From Chloroflexota bacterium (lineage in GTDB: Bacteria; Chloroflexota; Limnocylindria; Limnocylindrales; CSP1-4), in the NCBI GenBank assembly GCA_021786265.1, contig JAJYNP010000142.1, forward strand, positions 1-64,000: a stretch of DNA of 64,000 bases, in the 5' to 3' direction. Under the pieces are notes generated by a model. The model was not told the DNA's origin. It saw only the letters and a list, made by a program, of their open reading frames with translations, and ran no database searches. The translations under genes were made by a program, and so were the position numbers. The number at the start of each line of letters is the position of its first letter. The stretch's first letter is position 1. Shown here piece by piece: positions 47,266-56,224 of the stretch.

Positions 47266-47973
47266 ATGAAGCTGTTCATCGACACCGCGGACATCGAGGA
47301 GATCCGGACCGTCGCCCGGTGGGGCGTCCTCGACGGCGTCACGACCAACCCCTCGCTGTTCGCGAAGACGAGCGGGATGACCTACGACGAGGTCCTGGCG
47401 GAGATCTGCCGGATCACGGACGGGCCGGTGAGCGCCGAGGTGATCGCCGACGATGTCGAGGGGATGCTGCGGGAGGGGCGCCATTTCGCCAGGCTCGCCG
47501 ACAACATCTACGTCAAGGTTCCCATGAGCGAGACCGGGCTCGAGGCGCTGTCCCGGTTCCGCGCCGAGGGGATCAAGACCAACTGCACCCTGCTCTTCAC
47601 GGCGAACCAGGGGCTGCTGGCGGCAAAGGCCGGCGCGAACCTCCTCTCGCCGTTCGTGGGACGGCTGGATGACATCAACCAGGACGGGATGACCGTCATC
47701 CGCGAGCTGGTCTCGATCGTCGAGATCCACGAGCTCGAGAGCGAGGTCCTCGCCGCGTCGATCCGCAACCCGCTGCACGTGACGCAGGCGGCCCTGGCGG
47801 GCTCGCACATCGCGACGCTGCCCTTCAAGGTGTTCCAGCAGATGGTTCGCCATCCGCTCACCGACCAGGGCATCGCGCAGTTCCGGAAGGACTGGGACAA
47901 GGCACGCCAGGCGCTCGCGGAGGCGGCTGCGACGGCTGCGGCACCGGCCGCCGGGTCCCGGTCGGGATCCTGA
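47266..47973 (+). CDS. Small transaldolase (TalC/Fsa-type)
   Basis: ATG at 47266 follows GAGGAGG. The 235-residue product is a short transaldolase: FIDTADIEEI, GVTTNPSL, Schiff-base Lys84 in NIYVKVPM, GIKTNCTLLFTANQG and SPFVGRLDDI. The short class includes both true transaldolases (MipB/TalC) and fructose-6-phosphate aldolase; with tkt, pgi, zwf and pgl nearby the former is more likely. It complements the isomerase gene that lacks its usual fused transaldolase half. Confidence 0.88.
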   Translation: MKLFIDTADIEEIRTVARWGVLDGVTTNPSLFAKTSGMTYDEVLAEICRITDGPVSAEVIADDVEGMLREGRHFARLADNIYVKVPMSETGLEALSRFRAEGIKTNCTLLFTANQGLLAAKAGANLLSPFVGRLDDINQDGMTVIRELVSIVEIHELESEVLAASIRNPLHVTQAALAGSHIATLPFKVFQQMVRHPLTDQGIAQFRKDWDKARQALAEAAATAAAPAAGSRSGS

Positions 47974-48929
47974 CGACGGAGGCGCGAGGCGGCGCCGATA
48001 CCGCCTCCCCGTCCGGGGCGCGTCCCCGCGACGCTCGTCGCGCCCTCGACCCCGAGCGCGTCCCCGCCCCGTTCCTGATCCTGGCCGCCGCACTGTCGGT
48101 CCAGGCCGGGGCGGGCCTGGCCGTCCGGATGATCGCGCGTGCCGGGCCGCTCACCTCCGTCTGGCTCCGGCTCGCGTTCGGGGCCGCGCTGCTGGCCGTG
48201 CTCCGTCCCGCGTGGCGGTCTCGTCCGGGCCGCGAGGCGTGGCGGGCGGCGATCCTGTTCGGCATCGTGCTGGCCGCGATGAACGCGTCGTTCTACGTGG
48301 CGATCAGCCGCATCCCGCTGGGGGTCGCGGTCACCATCGAGTTCTGGGGCCCGCTGGCGGTGGCCGTGCTGGCCTCGCGCCGGCCCCTCGACCTGCTCTG
48401 GGCTGCGCTGGCGGCCGCAGGGATCGTGATCCTCGCCGGGGGACGGATGGCCGCCGACGACCTGGTCGGGGTCGCGTTCGCGCTCGCCGCCGGGATGTGC
48501 TGGGTCGTCTACATCCTCCAGGGGGCACGGCTGGGCAGGGCATGGACCGACGGCCGGGGGCTCGGTGCCGCCATGATCGTGGGAGCGGCGCTGCTGGCGA
48601 TCCCGGTCGTGGCCGGCGGGGGTGTGGGCCTGCTCGATCCGTGGGTGCTGGGCGCCGGCCTGGTCGTGGCGACCTTCAGCAGCGTGATCCCGTACACGCT
48701 GGAGCTCGCGGCGCTGCGCAGCCTGCGGCCGGGTACCTACGGCGTGCTGACGAGCCTGGAACCGGGGATCGCGGCGCTGGTCGGGCTCGTGTTCCTCGGA
48801 CAGGCGCTGGAACCCGCCGACGTGCTGGGGATCGCGTTCGTGGTGGTCGCCAGTGCGGGAGCCAGCCTGGAGGGGATGCGCCGGAGGCAGGCCGCCGTCC
48901 CGGAGGAGGCGCTGGTCCTCGCGGACTGA
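47970..48929 (+). CDS. RhtA/EamA-type exporter, apparent CTG start
   Basis: About ten membrane helices in two EamA repeats, most like the RhtA threonine/homoserine exporter group. An ATG at 48129 would lose the first helix, which is plainly encoded upstream ([20 protein letters not shown]). Going back from there the frame meets no ATG, GTG or TTG; the most probable initiator is CTG 47970, overlapping the transaldolase TGA as CTGA. That gives 319 residues with a 30-residue cytosolic lead. The ribosome site is weak (GGTCGGGATC). Substrate unknown. Confidence 0.65.
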   Translation: MTTEARGGADTASPSGARPRDARRALDPERVPAPFLILAAALSVQAGAGLAVRMIARAGPLTSVWLRLAFGAALLAVLRPAWRSRPGREAWRAAILFGIVLAAMNASFYVAISRIPLGVAVTIEFWGPLAVAVLASRRPLDLLWAALAAAGIVILAGGRMAADDLVGVAFALAAGMCWVVYILQGARLGRAWTDGRGLGAAMIVGAALLAIPVVAGGGVGLLDPWVLGAGLVVATFSSVIPYTLELAALRSLRPGTYGVLTSLEPGIAALVGLVFLGQALEPADVLGIAFVVVASAGASLEGMRRRQAAVPEEALVLAD

Positions 48930-48942
48930 CCCGGGCGGGGTG

Positions 48943-48978
48943 CCCCGATGGACGCCCCGATGGACGCCCCGATGGACG
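48943..48978. repeat. 12-bp tandem repeat upstream of the rho promoter
   Basis: Three exact copies of CCCCGATGGACG end two bases before the TTGACC box of the presumed rho promoter. The core GCCCCGA also recurs six times just before the -35 box of the LysM/M23 gene at 50494-50603. The position favours a protein-binding role; unequal slippage is the simpler alternative. Confidence 0.85.
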
Positions 48979-48980
48979 CA

Positions 48981-49008
48981 TTGACCCTCGGCGGGTGCGT
49001 GCTATGAT
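48981..49008 (+). promoter_or_regulatory. Promoter of rho
   Basis: TTGACC (48981-48986) and TATGAT (49003-49008), each five of six matches to consensus, with a 16-base spacer. Transcription would start near 49015, leaving a leader of about 160 bases before the rho ATG. Long rho leaders are often used for autoregulation by Rho itself, which this would permit. Confidence 0.6.
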
Positions 49009-49177
49009 GCCGGTCGCACTCGTTCCCTCCCATTCCGCCGGGCGGCGCGTCGTTGCATGCGTCCACGTCCAACGCTGGAGGGACCGCGCCGCATCGGCGC
49101 GGTGCGCCCATTGACGCCTCCTCGCGTGTCCCGGCCCTGTTGTGGCCACCCATCCAACTCCCGACCGGTGCCGATCG

Positions 49178-50431
49178 ATGAACATCAACGAACTCAAGAC
49201 CAAGAACCTGCGCGAGCTGGTCGAGATCGGGGGCGACCTGGACGTCGGCGACGCCAGCGGCCTGCGCCGCGACGAGCTCGTCGAGCGGATCCTCCAGCGC
49301 CAGGTCGAGCGAGGAGGCCAGCCGTACGCGACCGGCATCCTCGACATCGTCGACGAGGGCTACGGGTTCCTGCGCCGCCACGGGCTCATGCCCAGCCCCG
49401 AAGACATCTACGTGAGCTCCACCCAGGTGCGCAAGTTCGGGCTCCGGACCGGGGATCGTGTCGGGGGCGTCACGCGCGCCCCCAAGGACGGCGAGAAGTA
49501 CTGGGGGCTGCTCCGCGTCGAGTCCGTCAACGGCGTCGACCCCGAGACGGCACGCCGCCGGCCGCACTTCGACGCGCTGACCCCGATCCACCCGATCGAG
49601 CTCATCAACCTCGAGACCGATCCCAAGAACCTGAGCCAGCGCCTGATCAACCTGGTGAACCCGCTCGGCAAGGGCCAGCGCGCCTTGATCGTCAGCCCGC
49701 CCAAGGCCGGCAAGACCGTGCTCCTCAAGCAGATCGCGAACGGGATCACCGCCAACTACCCGGAGATCCTCCTCATGGTGGCGCTCATCGGCGAGCGGCC
49801 CGAGGAGGTCACCGACATGCGTCGTTCGGTGATGGGCGAGGTCATCAGCTCGACCTTCGACGAGCCGACCGAGAACCACACCCACGTCGCGGAGATGGCG
49901 CTCGAGATCGCCAAGCGGCAGGTGGAGACCGGGCGCGACGTCGTGATCCTGCTCGACTCCATCACTCGCCTGGCGCGCGCCTACAACCTCGCCCTCCCGC
50001 CGTCCGGACGCACCCTGTCGGGCGGCATCGACCCGATCGCGCTGTACCCGCCCAAGCGCTTCTTCGGCGCCGCACGGAAGCTCGAGGAGGGCGGCTCGCT
50101 CACGATCATCGGGACCTGCCTGATCGACACCGGGTCCCGCATGGACGACGTGATCTACGAGGAATTCAAGGGCACCGGCAACTCGGAGCTCATCCTCGAC
50201 CGGAAGCTCGCGGAAAAGCGCATCTTCCCGGCGATCGACGTCCAGCGCTCCGGCACGCGCCGTGAGGAGCTGCTCCTCGAGGAGGGGACGCTCCGCATGG
50301 TATGGACCATGCGGCGGATGCTCTCCGCGGTTGGCACGAACGAGGGGATCGAGCTGCTGCTGAACCGGCTGGCCAAGACGGAGAGCAACGCGCAGTTCCT
50401 CGCGACGCTCACCAAGAGCCTCGACCAGTAG
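49178..50431 (+). CDS. rho: Transcription termination factor Rho
   Basis: ATG at 49178 (an in-frame GTG at 49142 is possible). The 417-residue product has the N-terminal Rho_N helices (MNINELKTKNLRELVEIGGD), the RNA-binding cold-shock fold (GILDIVDEGYGFLRR), Walker A SPPKAGKT at 173-180, Walker B DVVILLDSITRLARAYN and the Q-loop GGIDPIALYPPKRFFG. It is of standard length, without the large insertions found in some Actinomycetota. Confidence 0.96.
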   Translation: MNINELKTKNLRELVEIGGDLDVGDASGLRRDELVERILQRQVERGGQPYATGILDIVDEGYGFLRRHGLMPSPEDIYVSSTQVRKFGLRTGDRVGGVTRAPKDGEKYWGLLRVESVNGVDPETARRRPHFDALTPIHPIELINLETDPKNLSQRLINLVNPLGKGQRALIVSPPKAGKTVLLKQIANGITANYPEILLMVALIGERPEEVTDMRRSVMGEVISSTFDEPTENHTHVAEMALEIAKRQVETGRDVVILLDSITRLARAYNLALPPSGRTLSGGIDPIALYPPKRFFGAARKLEEGGSLTIIGTCLIDTGSRMDDVIYEEFKGTGNSELILDRKLAEKRIFPAIDVQRSGTRREELLLEEGTLRMVWTMRRMLSAVGTNEGIELLLNRLAKTESNAQFLATLTKSLDQ

Positions 50432-50804
50432 CGTCTCTTCCGGTCGGGGAAGCGTGCCGGCCAACCATCACGGTCGCCTTCCACACCCCCGCCCGTGCCC
50501 CGCGTCCGAACTCGCCCGTGCCCCGTTCACGCCCGACCGTGCCCCGACACCCGCTCGTGCCCCGATTGTCGCCCGTGCCCCGACGACAGTCGCTCGTGCC
50601 CCGATTTGACGGAGCCGCGACGGCGATGGTAAGGTCCCGGCAATTCTGCGACTCCGCGGCGATGCGGACCCGTGAGTCCCCGCAGCGGTCATGGCACGCA
50701 CAGGTTGGGACGCAACCTCATATCGCGCTCCTAGGGCGGCCAGATACCCCCGCGTACCCTGACCCCACCGCGATGCGGCCGCCTCGCTTGCACAGGAGAC
50801 CGTA
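50432..50804 (+). promoter_or_regulatory. Upstream region of the LysM/M23 gene: repeats, promoter and folded leader
   Basis: Six copies of CGTGCCCCG start at 50494, 50517, 50538, 50556, 50574 and 50595, spaced 18-23 bases apart. Three bases after the last is TTGACG (50606-50611), then after 18 bases TAAGGT (50630-50635), a plausible promoter. The predicted leader of about 160 bases folds readily: CTGCG at 50654 pairs with CGCAG, ACTC with GAGT inside it, then AGGTT-GGGACGC-AACCT makes a hairpin. No known riboswitch family matches with confidence. Ribosome site AGGAG and TTG start follow. Confidence 0.5.
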
Positions 50805-52202
50805 TTGCTGAACGCGCCCGTCGTCGTGCGCCGCGTCCGGGATCGTCTTGCCCGCGACACGGTCCGGGTCCTCTCCCGGGTCCGGTCGGCCAACCGCCGG
50901 CAGCACGCGCCGCTCCCGCGGACTCACGCCTCGCTCGCGGCGTCTGCGTCTGTCACCCCGATCCGTCGCACCGCCGTCGCCCGCCGGGATCGAGGTCGTG
51001 CCGGCCGCGCGATGATCGTCGCGGCCGCCGCGCTCCGGCAGCGACTCGTGGCGCTCACCACCGAACGGCGAGGCGCCCCGGTGCTCGCGATCGCGCTGCT
51101 CGCGGCGGCGTCCATCCTGTCCCAGCTGCCGTCAGCCGCGGCGGGCGGGACCGGCGGCACGGACGGGCCCGGCGCCGCGTACAACCCGCGCATCGCCGCC
51201 GTCAACATCGACGGGCCGGACACCGGTCAGGTCGATCCGAGCCTGGTGGGGATCGGCGCGGCCACTTCGGGCCAGGGCAGCACGGCCGGGACCACGATCG
51301 GGTCCGCAGGCGGATCCGCGGCCGACGTGGGTGCCTACACGATGGTCGACGGCAGCCTCATCAAGCCGATCAGCGCGGACTCCAGCGTGGCCGACATCAG
51401 TGGCCAGGTCCACACCTACGTCGTGCAGTCGGGCGACACGCTGAGCGGCATCGCCAGCCGATACGGCCTGTCGATGATGACCATCTGGTGGGCGAACCGC
51501 CTGACCTCGACCGACACGCTGCACATCGGCCAGAAGCTGCTGATCCCGCCGGTGGACGGCGTCCTCTACAAGGCGCAGACCGGCGACACGGTGATCACGA
51601 TCGCGCGCAAGTACCACGCCAGCGCCAGCGAGGTCCGCTCGTTCAACAACCTGACCGGTGACACGGTCGTGATCGGGCAGGAGCTGATGGTGCCCGACGG
51701 GCACGGAGCGCCGATCCCCACGGCCACCCCGACCCCCGCTCCGCCGCAGACGGCGAGTACCTCGTCCGGATCTGCGCAGGTCAGCGGTGCGGTGGGGGGC
51801 CCCTGCACGAGCTGCTCCTACGGCGGCAGCATGGTGTGGCCGGTCCCTGGCGGGTTCATCAGCCAGTACTACTGGTGGGGACACCCGGCGCTGGACATCG
51901 CCGCGGCGTACGGCACGCCGGTGCTCGCGGCCGCGTCCGGCGTAGTCACCTTCGCCGGGTGGCGCGACAACGGCGGCGGGTACCAGGTCTGGATGAGCCA
52001 CGGCAACGACATCTTCACGACCTACAATCACATGTCCGCGGTACTGGTCGCGGTGGGTGAGCACCTGGCCGCCGGACAGCAGCTGGGACGTGTCGGTGCG
52101 ACCGGCGACGCCACCGGACCGCACTGCCATTTCGAGGTGTGGATCGGCCCCATCTGGGCGGGCGGCTCGCGGGTCAACCCCCTGAACTACCTGTCGCACT
52201 GA
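50805..52202 (+). CDS. LysM-domain M23 peptidase (cell-wall endopeptidase)
   Basis: TTG at 50805 with AGGAG seven bases upstream. The 465-residue protein has a long basic N-terminus, a membrane helix near 93-112, an exported Gly/Ser/Thr-rich spacer, two LysM modules (TYVVQSGDTLSGIASRYGL and YKAQTGDTVITIARKYHAS) and a C-terminal M23 domain with zinc ligands HPALDIAA and HCHFEVW. It is expected to bind and cut peptidoglycan or activate amidases. Its upstream region is unusually elaborate, suggesting tight control. Confidence 0.85.
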   Translation: MLNAPVVVRRVRDRLARDTVRVLSRVRSANRRQHAPLPRTHASLAASASVTPIRRTAVARRDRGRAGRAMIVAAAALRQRLVALTTERRGAPVLAIALLAAASILSQLPSAAAGGTGGTDGPGAAYNPRIAAVNIDGPDTGQVDPSLVGIGAATSGQGSTAGTTIGSAGGSAADVGAYTMVDGSLIKPISADSSVADISGQVHTYVVQSGDTLSGIASRYGLSMMTIWWANRLTSTDTLHIGQKLLIPPVDGVLYKAQTGDTVITIARKYHASASEVRSFNNLTGDTVVIGQELMVPDGHGAPIPTATPTPAPPQTASTSSGSAQVSGAVGGPCTSCSYGGSMVWPVPGGFISQYYWWGHPALDIAAAYGTPVLAAASGVVTFAGWRDNGGGYQVWMSHGNDIFTTYNHMSAVLVAVGEHLAAGQQLGRVGATGDATGPHCHFEVWIGPIWAGGSRVNPLNYLSH

Positions 52203-52262
52203 GCCGATCTGCCGCGGCGCTGCCGGCCAGCGCAGGATCGCCGCCTGCTAGGATGCGCGCCG

Positions 52263-53558
52263 ATGTTTCTTGACCGAGCCACCGTCTGGCTCCGGGCCGG
52301 TGACGGCGGCGACGGGGCCGTGTCGTTCAGGCGGGAGGCGCACGTCCCGCGCGGCGGCCCCGACGGCGGCGACGGTGGCCGCGGTGGTTCCATCTACCTG
52401 CGGGTGGACGTGGGACAGACCACGCTGAGCGATTACCGCCATCACCATCATTTCCGCGCTGAGCCGGGTGGCCGGGGTTCCGGCGCCCGGAAGCACGGCA
52501 GGTCCGGAGAGGATCTCGAGCTGGGCGTGCCGCCCGGCACCGCGGTGCTGGACGCCGCGACCGGCGACCTTGTCGCCGACCTGGTCGCGGCCGGTCAGCA
52601 TGTGATGGTGGGGCGCGGCGGCCGGGGCGGCCTCGGCAACGTCCACTTCGCCACCGCCACGCACCGCACGCCGAGGCACGCGCAGAAGGGCGAGCCCGGC
52701 GAGGAGCGGCAGCTGCTTCTGGAGCTCCGGCTGATCGCGGACGTCGGGCTGGTCGGGCTGCCCAACGCGGGCAAGTCCACGCTGCTCGCGGCGCTGACCA
52801 GCGCGACCCCCAGGATCGCCGATTACCCGTTCACCACCCTCGAGCCGAACCTTGGCGTGCTGGACCTCTCCGCCGTCGACGCCGACGATCCGCGGCGCCC
52901 GACGATGGCGGACGTCCCCGGTCTCATCGAGGGCGCAAGCTCCGGCGCGGGGCTGGGCCACGCGTTCCTCCGTCACGTCGAGCGCACGCGCGTCCTGCTG
53001 CACGTGGTCGATCTCGGCGCCCGCGACCCGGAAGGCGACCGCCGGATCGTGCGCGAGGAACTGCGCCTGCATGACGAGCGGCTCCTCGCGAAGCCGGGCC
53101 TGGTGGTGGCGAACAAGCTCGACCTGCCCGGAGCGCGGGACCGGTTGCCCGCCTTCGTCCATGCCTGCGCCGCGGACGGCCAGGACGTCGTCGCGGTGTC
53201 GGCACTCGATGGCGACGGGTTGCCGGAGCTGACCCGCGCGATCGCGGCCCTGCTTCCCGGCGCCGGCGAGCTGGCCCTGCCCCCCGAACCGGCCGGCGTG
53301 GTAGTCCACCGCTTCGACTCGGCCCGGGAGAGCTTCTCGGTCGAACGCGAGGGAGCGGCGTTCCGCGTGCGTGGGCGGCGGATCGAACGGCTCGTGGCAC
53401 AGACCGACTTCGAGAACGAGGAGTCGGGGGAGCGCTTCCAGCGCGACCTCGAGCGGATGGGCGTGGCCCGTGAGCTGCGGCGGGCCGGCGTGCAGCCCGG
53501 CGACACCGTCCTGGTGGGCAACCGGGAGCTGGAGTGGGGCGAGGAGGGCTGGACATGA
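52263..53558 (+). CDS. obg: Obg-family GTPase
   Basis: A 431-residue ribosome-associated GTPase. N-terminal glycine-rich Obg fold (RAGDGGDGAVSFRRE, GGPDGGDGGRGGSIY), G1 GLPNAGKST at 165-173, switch TTLEPNLG, G3 DVPGLIEGA near 218, NKLD near 277, and a C-terminal OCT domain of about 90 residues found mainly in Actinomycetota, Firmicutes and Chloroflexota. Overlaps nadD as ATGA. Needed for 50S assembly and stress control. Confidence 0.95.
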   Translation: MFLDRATVWLRAGDGGDGAVSFRREAHVPRGGPDGGDGGRGGSIYLRVDVGQTTLSDYRHHHHFRAEPGGRGSGARKHGRSGEDLELGVPPGTAVLDAATGDLVADLVAAGQHVMVGRGGRGGLGNVHFATATHRTPRHAQKGEPGEERQLLLELRLIADVGLVGLPNAGKSTLLAALTSATPRIADYPFTTLEPNLGVLDLSAVDADDPRRPTMADVPGLIEGASSGAGLGHAFLRHVERTRVLLHVVDLGARDPEGDRRIVREELRLHDERLLAKPGLVVANKLDLPGARDRLPAFVHACAADGQDVVAVSALDGDGLPELTRAIAALLPGAGELALPPEPAGVVVHRFDSARESFSVEREGAAFRVRGRRIERLVAQTDFENEESGERFQRDLERMGVARELRRAGVQPGDTVLVGNRELEWGEEGWT

Positions 53559-54238
53559 CGCCGGAAGCGGGGAGCGCCGCGACCGGCGGTCCGGCGGGGA
53601 CGCCCGCGTCGGCGTCCGGCGCGTGGGGCGTGCTCGGCGGCACGTTCGACCCCATCCACTGCGCGCACCTTGCCATCGCCGAACAGACGCGGGAGGCGCT
53701 GGGGCTCGCCGGCGTCCTGTTCGTGCCCGCCGGGGTGCCACCGCACAAGCTCGGGCAGCGGATCACCCCGGTCGCGCACCGGACGGCGATGGTCGAGCTG
53801 GCGATCCGCGACAACCCCGCGTTCCGCCTCAGCCGGATCGAGGCGGACAGGCCGGGGCCGAGCTACAGCGTCGAGACCGTGGAGCGGCTGCTCGCCGATC
53901 CGCCGCAGCCCTGGGATCCGGCCGGGGGACTCGTGCTGATCGTGTCGATGGAGGCCCTGCTCGGGCTCGAGACGTGGCGCGGGCCGGAACGGCTCCTCCG
54001 CCTCTGCCGGCTGGCGGTGGTCCCGCGGCGGGGCTATCCGGTGCGGGCGCGGACCTGGATGTCGGAGCACTTCGCCGGGCTCGAGGATCGCGTGATCGAG
54101 CTCGACGGCCCCGACCTGGGGCACTCGGCATCGGCGATCCGCGAGCGGGTCGCGGCGGGCCGGAGCATCCGGTACCTCGTCCCGCCCGCCGTGGAGGCGT
54201 ACATCCTGGATCATGGCCTGTACCTGCCCCGGGCATGA
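53555..54238 (+). CDS. nadD: Nicotinate-nucleotide adenylyltransferase
   Basis: ATG at 53555 overlaps the obg TGA. The 227-residue product has the nucleotidyltransferase signature GGTFDPIHCAHL (residues 28-39, HxxH as HCAH), VPAGVPPHK, SRIEADRPGPSYSVET and a C-terminal ISxT-like SASAIRERVAAGRSIRYLVPP. It adenylates nicotinate mononucleotide for NAD synthesis. A Gly/Ala-rich 20-residue N-terminal tail is unusual but plausible. Co-transcribed with obg and rsfS. Confidence 0.93.
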   Translation: MTPEAGSAATGGPAGTPASASGAWGVLGGTFDPIHCAHLAIAEQTREALGLAGVLFVPAGVPPHKLGQRITPVAHRTAMVELAIRDNPAFRLSRIEADRPGPSYSVETVERLLADPPQPWDPAGGLVLIVSMEALLGLETWRGPERLLRLCRLAVVPRRGYPVRARTWMSEHFAGLEDRVIELDGPDLGHSASAIRERVAAGRSIRYLVPPAVEAYILDHGLYLPRA

Positions 54239-54296
54239 CGCACGGGGCGAACGGCGCGATGGGCGCATCATGGCGCATCAGGAGGTCGGTTCGGAC

Positions 54297-54719
54297 GTGA
54301 CAGAGTCAGCACCAGCCCGGGAGCCGCGGCGGCCGGGGCTTCCGCCCCGCGACACGCCCGTCGTCGTCGACGACCAGGTCGCGCTTGCCCAGGCGCGCCG
54401 GATCGTCGAGCTCGCGGAGGACAAGAAGGCCGCGGACATCGTGCTGCTCGATGTCCACGCGCTTACGTCGCTGGCGGACTACTTCGTGATCTGCTCCGGC
54501 GGCTCCGAGCGGCAACTCGGTGCGATCGCCGACGGGATCGCCGAGGGCCTCAAGTCGGACGGGGTCCTGCCGCTGGGGCGCGAGGGCGGCGCCGGGGCGC
54601 ACTGGGTGCTGCTGGACTTCGGGGCCGTGGTGGTGCACGTCTTCGCGCCGCCGGAACGCGACTACTACCAGCTCGAGAAGCTCTGGGCGGACGCCGCCAC
54701 GCTGCTGCGGGTGCAGTAG
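54297..54719 (+). CDS. rsfS: Ribosomal silencing factor RsfS
   Basis: About 140 residues. The GTG at 54297 has AGGAGG about eleven bases upstream; ATG at 54270 and 54213 are alternatives. Family marks: LAEDKKAADIVLLDVHALTSLADYFVICSGGSERQL, GREGGAGAHWVLLDFGAVVVHVF and FAPPERDYYQLEKLW. RsfS binds ribosomal protein L14 and blocks subunit joining in starvation. The obg-nadD-rsfS order is common. Confidence 0.9.
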   Translation: MTESAPAREPRRPGLPPRDTPVVVDDQVALAQARRIVELAEDKKAADIVLLDVHALTSLADYFVICSGGSERQLGAIADGIAEGLKSDGVLPLGREGGAGAHWVLLDFGAVVVHVFAPPERDYYQLEKLWADAATLLRVQ

Positions 54720-54852
54720 CGGGCCGGTCGGCGGCCGAGTACTGTCCCGGGAGGTACCTCCGAGGGATGCAGGCGCGTGGCGCCCACTCCTAGCATCCCG
54801 GGCGTGATGGCCGGTGCACGCCGGTCACGGATCGGATGGGACCCAACGCCGC

Positions 54853-55107
54853 ATGCCGCCCACCAGGCTGGATTGCCCAGAGTGCCAGCGACCGCTCGTC
54901 AACACCCGGTTCGACACCACGTTCCGGCTCCCAGACGCCTCCGAGCGGTTGTGTTTCGGGATCCCCGCCGGCCTGTGCCGTGAGTGCCACCAGCTGTACA
55001 TGGATCCCGAACTGATCGAGCTCCTGGACCTCGACGCCGGGCGCTGCGTGTTCGCCATCGAATCGGACGCGGTCCTCCAGGCGGGAGCCTGGTCCGGCGC
55101 CGAGTGA
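54853..55107 (+). CDS. Small zinc-ribbon protein
   Basis: About 84 residues from ATG 54853 (GTG 54814 possible). An N-terminal zinc ribbon DCPECQRPL pairs with LCRECHQLYMDPELIELLDL, giving two CxxC motifs like YgiT-type zinc fingers, followed by a short acidic region. Ribosome site weak. Likely real because of the paired motifs; function unknown. It is convergent with holA. Confidence 0.5.
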   Translation: MPPTRLDCPECQRPLVNTRFDTTFRLPDASERLCFGIPAGLCRECHQLYMDPELIELLDLDAGRCVFAIESDAVLQAGAWSGAE

Positions 55108-55177
55108 CCCGGACACACCGGTAGCGAGTCCGCCGGCGCCCCGCGGGGTCAGCCGGCTCGTCGCCAGGCGAGGCCGA

Positions 55178-56224
55178 TCAGCCGGCCATCCGCTCGGCGA
55201 GCCACAGTCCCAGGGCGAGCGACCCTGTCATGCCCGCGGCGCCGTGCCTCGCGTCGGCGGCCGTTCCCTTGGAGGCCAGGTCGACCTCCAGGAGTGCACA
55301 CAATGCGGACTGCAGCTCGTCCGGGTCCCACGCCATCGCCTGGCGCGCGAGGATCTCCGCGCGGTAGGGGTTCAGGCGCAGCAACCGGACCAGGTCGCGG
55401 GGAGCGGCCCCGCCGGCGATGCGCTCGCGGACCTCGAGCAGCTGACGCAGCCGGCGATGGAGCTGCGTGACGATCACCTGGAGCGCGACGCCGTCGTCCA
55501 GGAGTCGCGCCGCGAGCATGGTCGCGTCGTGCACGCGTCGCCCCCCCACCGCGTCGAGGAACGCCCAGGCGGAGGCGGGCACGGTCGGCGTTACCAGCGC
55601 GTCGACGTCGGCCCGACGCACCGGCCCGTCCGGCCGGTAGAGGCCCAGCATCTCGAGCTGCGCCTCCGCCAGTTCCGTCTGGCGGGTGCGGTCCACGTCG
55701 CCGGCGCGAACGCCACCCCCGATACGCTCGGCGAGCAGCTTCAGGGCGGGAGCCTCGAGCCGGACGCCGAGCTCGGCTGCGCGCGCGGCGATCCACGGTT
55801 CGAGCTCGCCCGCCCGTGGTGCCTCGAGGTGTCGCACCACGCCCCCTGCCTGCTCGACGGCATCTCGCAGGCGGGCGGATGCCGCGGCGGCCTCGCGGGC
55901 GCCGCTGGAGGCGAGCTCGGTGAAGGCGAGCGCATTGCCGGGGGCCACGCCATCGATCAGCGCCAGGGTGCGATCCTGGTCGGCCTTCGAGCGGAGCATG
56001 ACCAGGGGCTCCGGGACGATGGCGCACACGCCGCCGCCGAAGAGGGGCGCGGTCCCCAGTCGCATGGCGAGCGTCTCGAACGCGGTCGGGTCCGACGGAT
56101 CGGCGCGCCACGACTCCAGCGGCTCACCGCCCGCAGCCAGGTCGCGCGCCAGCCGTTCGGTCGCCCGTCGCAGCGCGAGCACGTCGTCGCCCCAGAAGTA
56201 GGCGAGGCGAGCCGCCATCGTCAT
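55178..56224 (-). CDS. holA: DNA polymerase III subunit delta
   Basis: A 348-residue clamp-loader subunit. The N-terminus MAARLAYFWGDDVLALRRATERL replaces the usual phosphate loop, followed by RLGTAPLFGGG, PGNALAFTEL and the C-terminal lid, LQVIVTQLHRRLRQLLEVRE with LNPYRAEILARQAMAW. These fit HolA. Its ATG overlaps the stop of the open comEC frame as ATGA, with the HD gene's stop 25 bases upstream. Confidence 0.85.
   Translation of the reverse strand: MTMAARLAYFWGDDVLALRRATERLARDLAAGGEPLESWRADPSDPTAFETLAMRLGTAPLFGGGVCAIVPEPLVMLRSKADQDRTLALIDGVAPGNALAFTELASSGAREAAAASARLRDAVEQAGGVVRHLEAPRAGELEPWIAARAAELGVRLEAPALKLLAERIGGGVRAGDVDRTRQTELAEAQLEMLGLYRPDGPVRRADVDALVTPTVPASAWAFLDAVGGRRVHDATMLAARLLDDGVALQVIVTQLHRRLRQLLEVRERIAGGAAPRDLVRLLRLNPYRAEILARQAMAWDPDELQSALCALLEVDLASKGTAADARHGAAGMTGSLALGLWLAERMAG

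Noticed and set aside
50640..50760. Cyclic-di-GMP-I or ydaO (c-di-AMP) riboswitch upstream of the LysM/M23 gene
   Set aside because: Short blocks resemble the c-di-GMP-I core, but the apical stem and tetraloop are absent, and ydaO hallmark segments are not found. Kept only as an unclassified structured leader.
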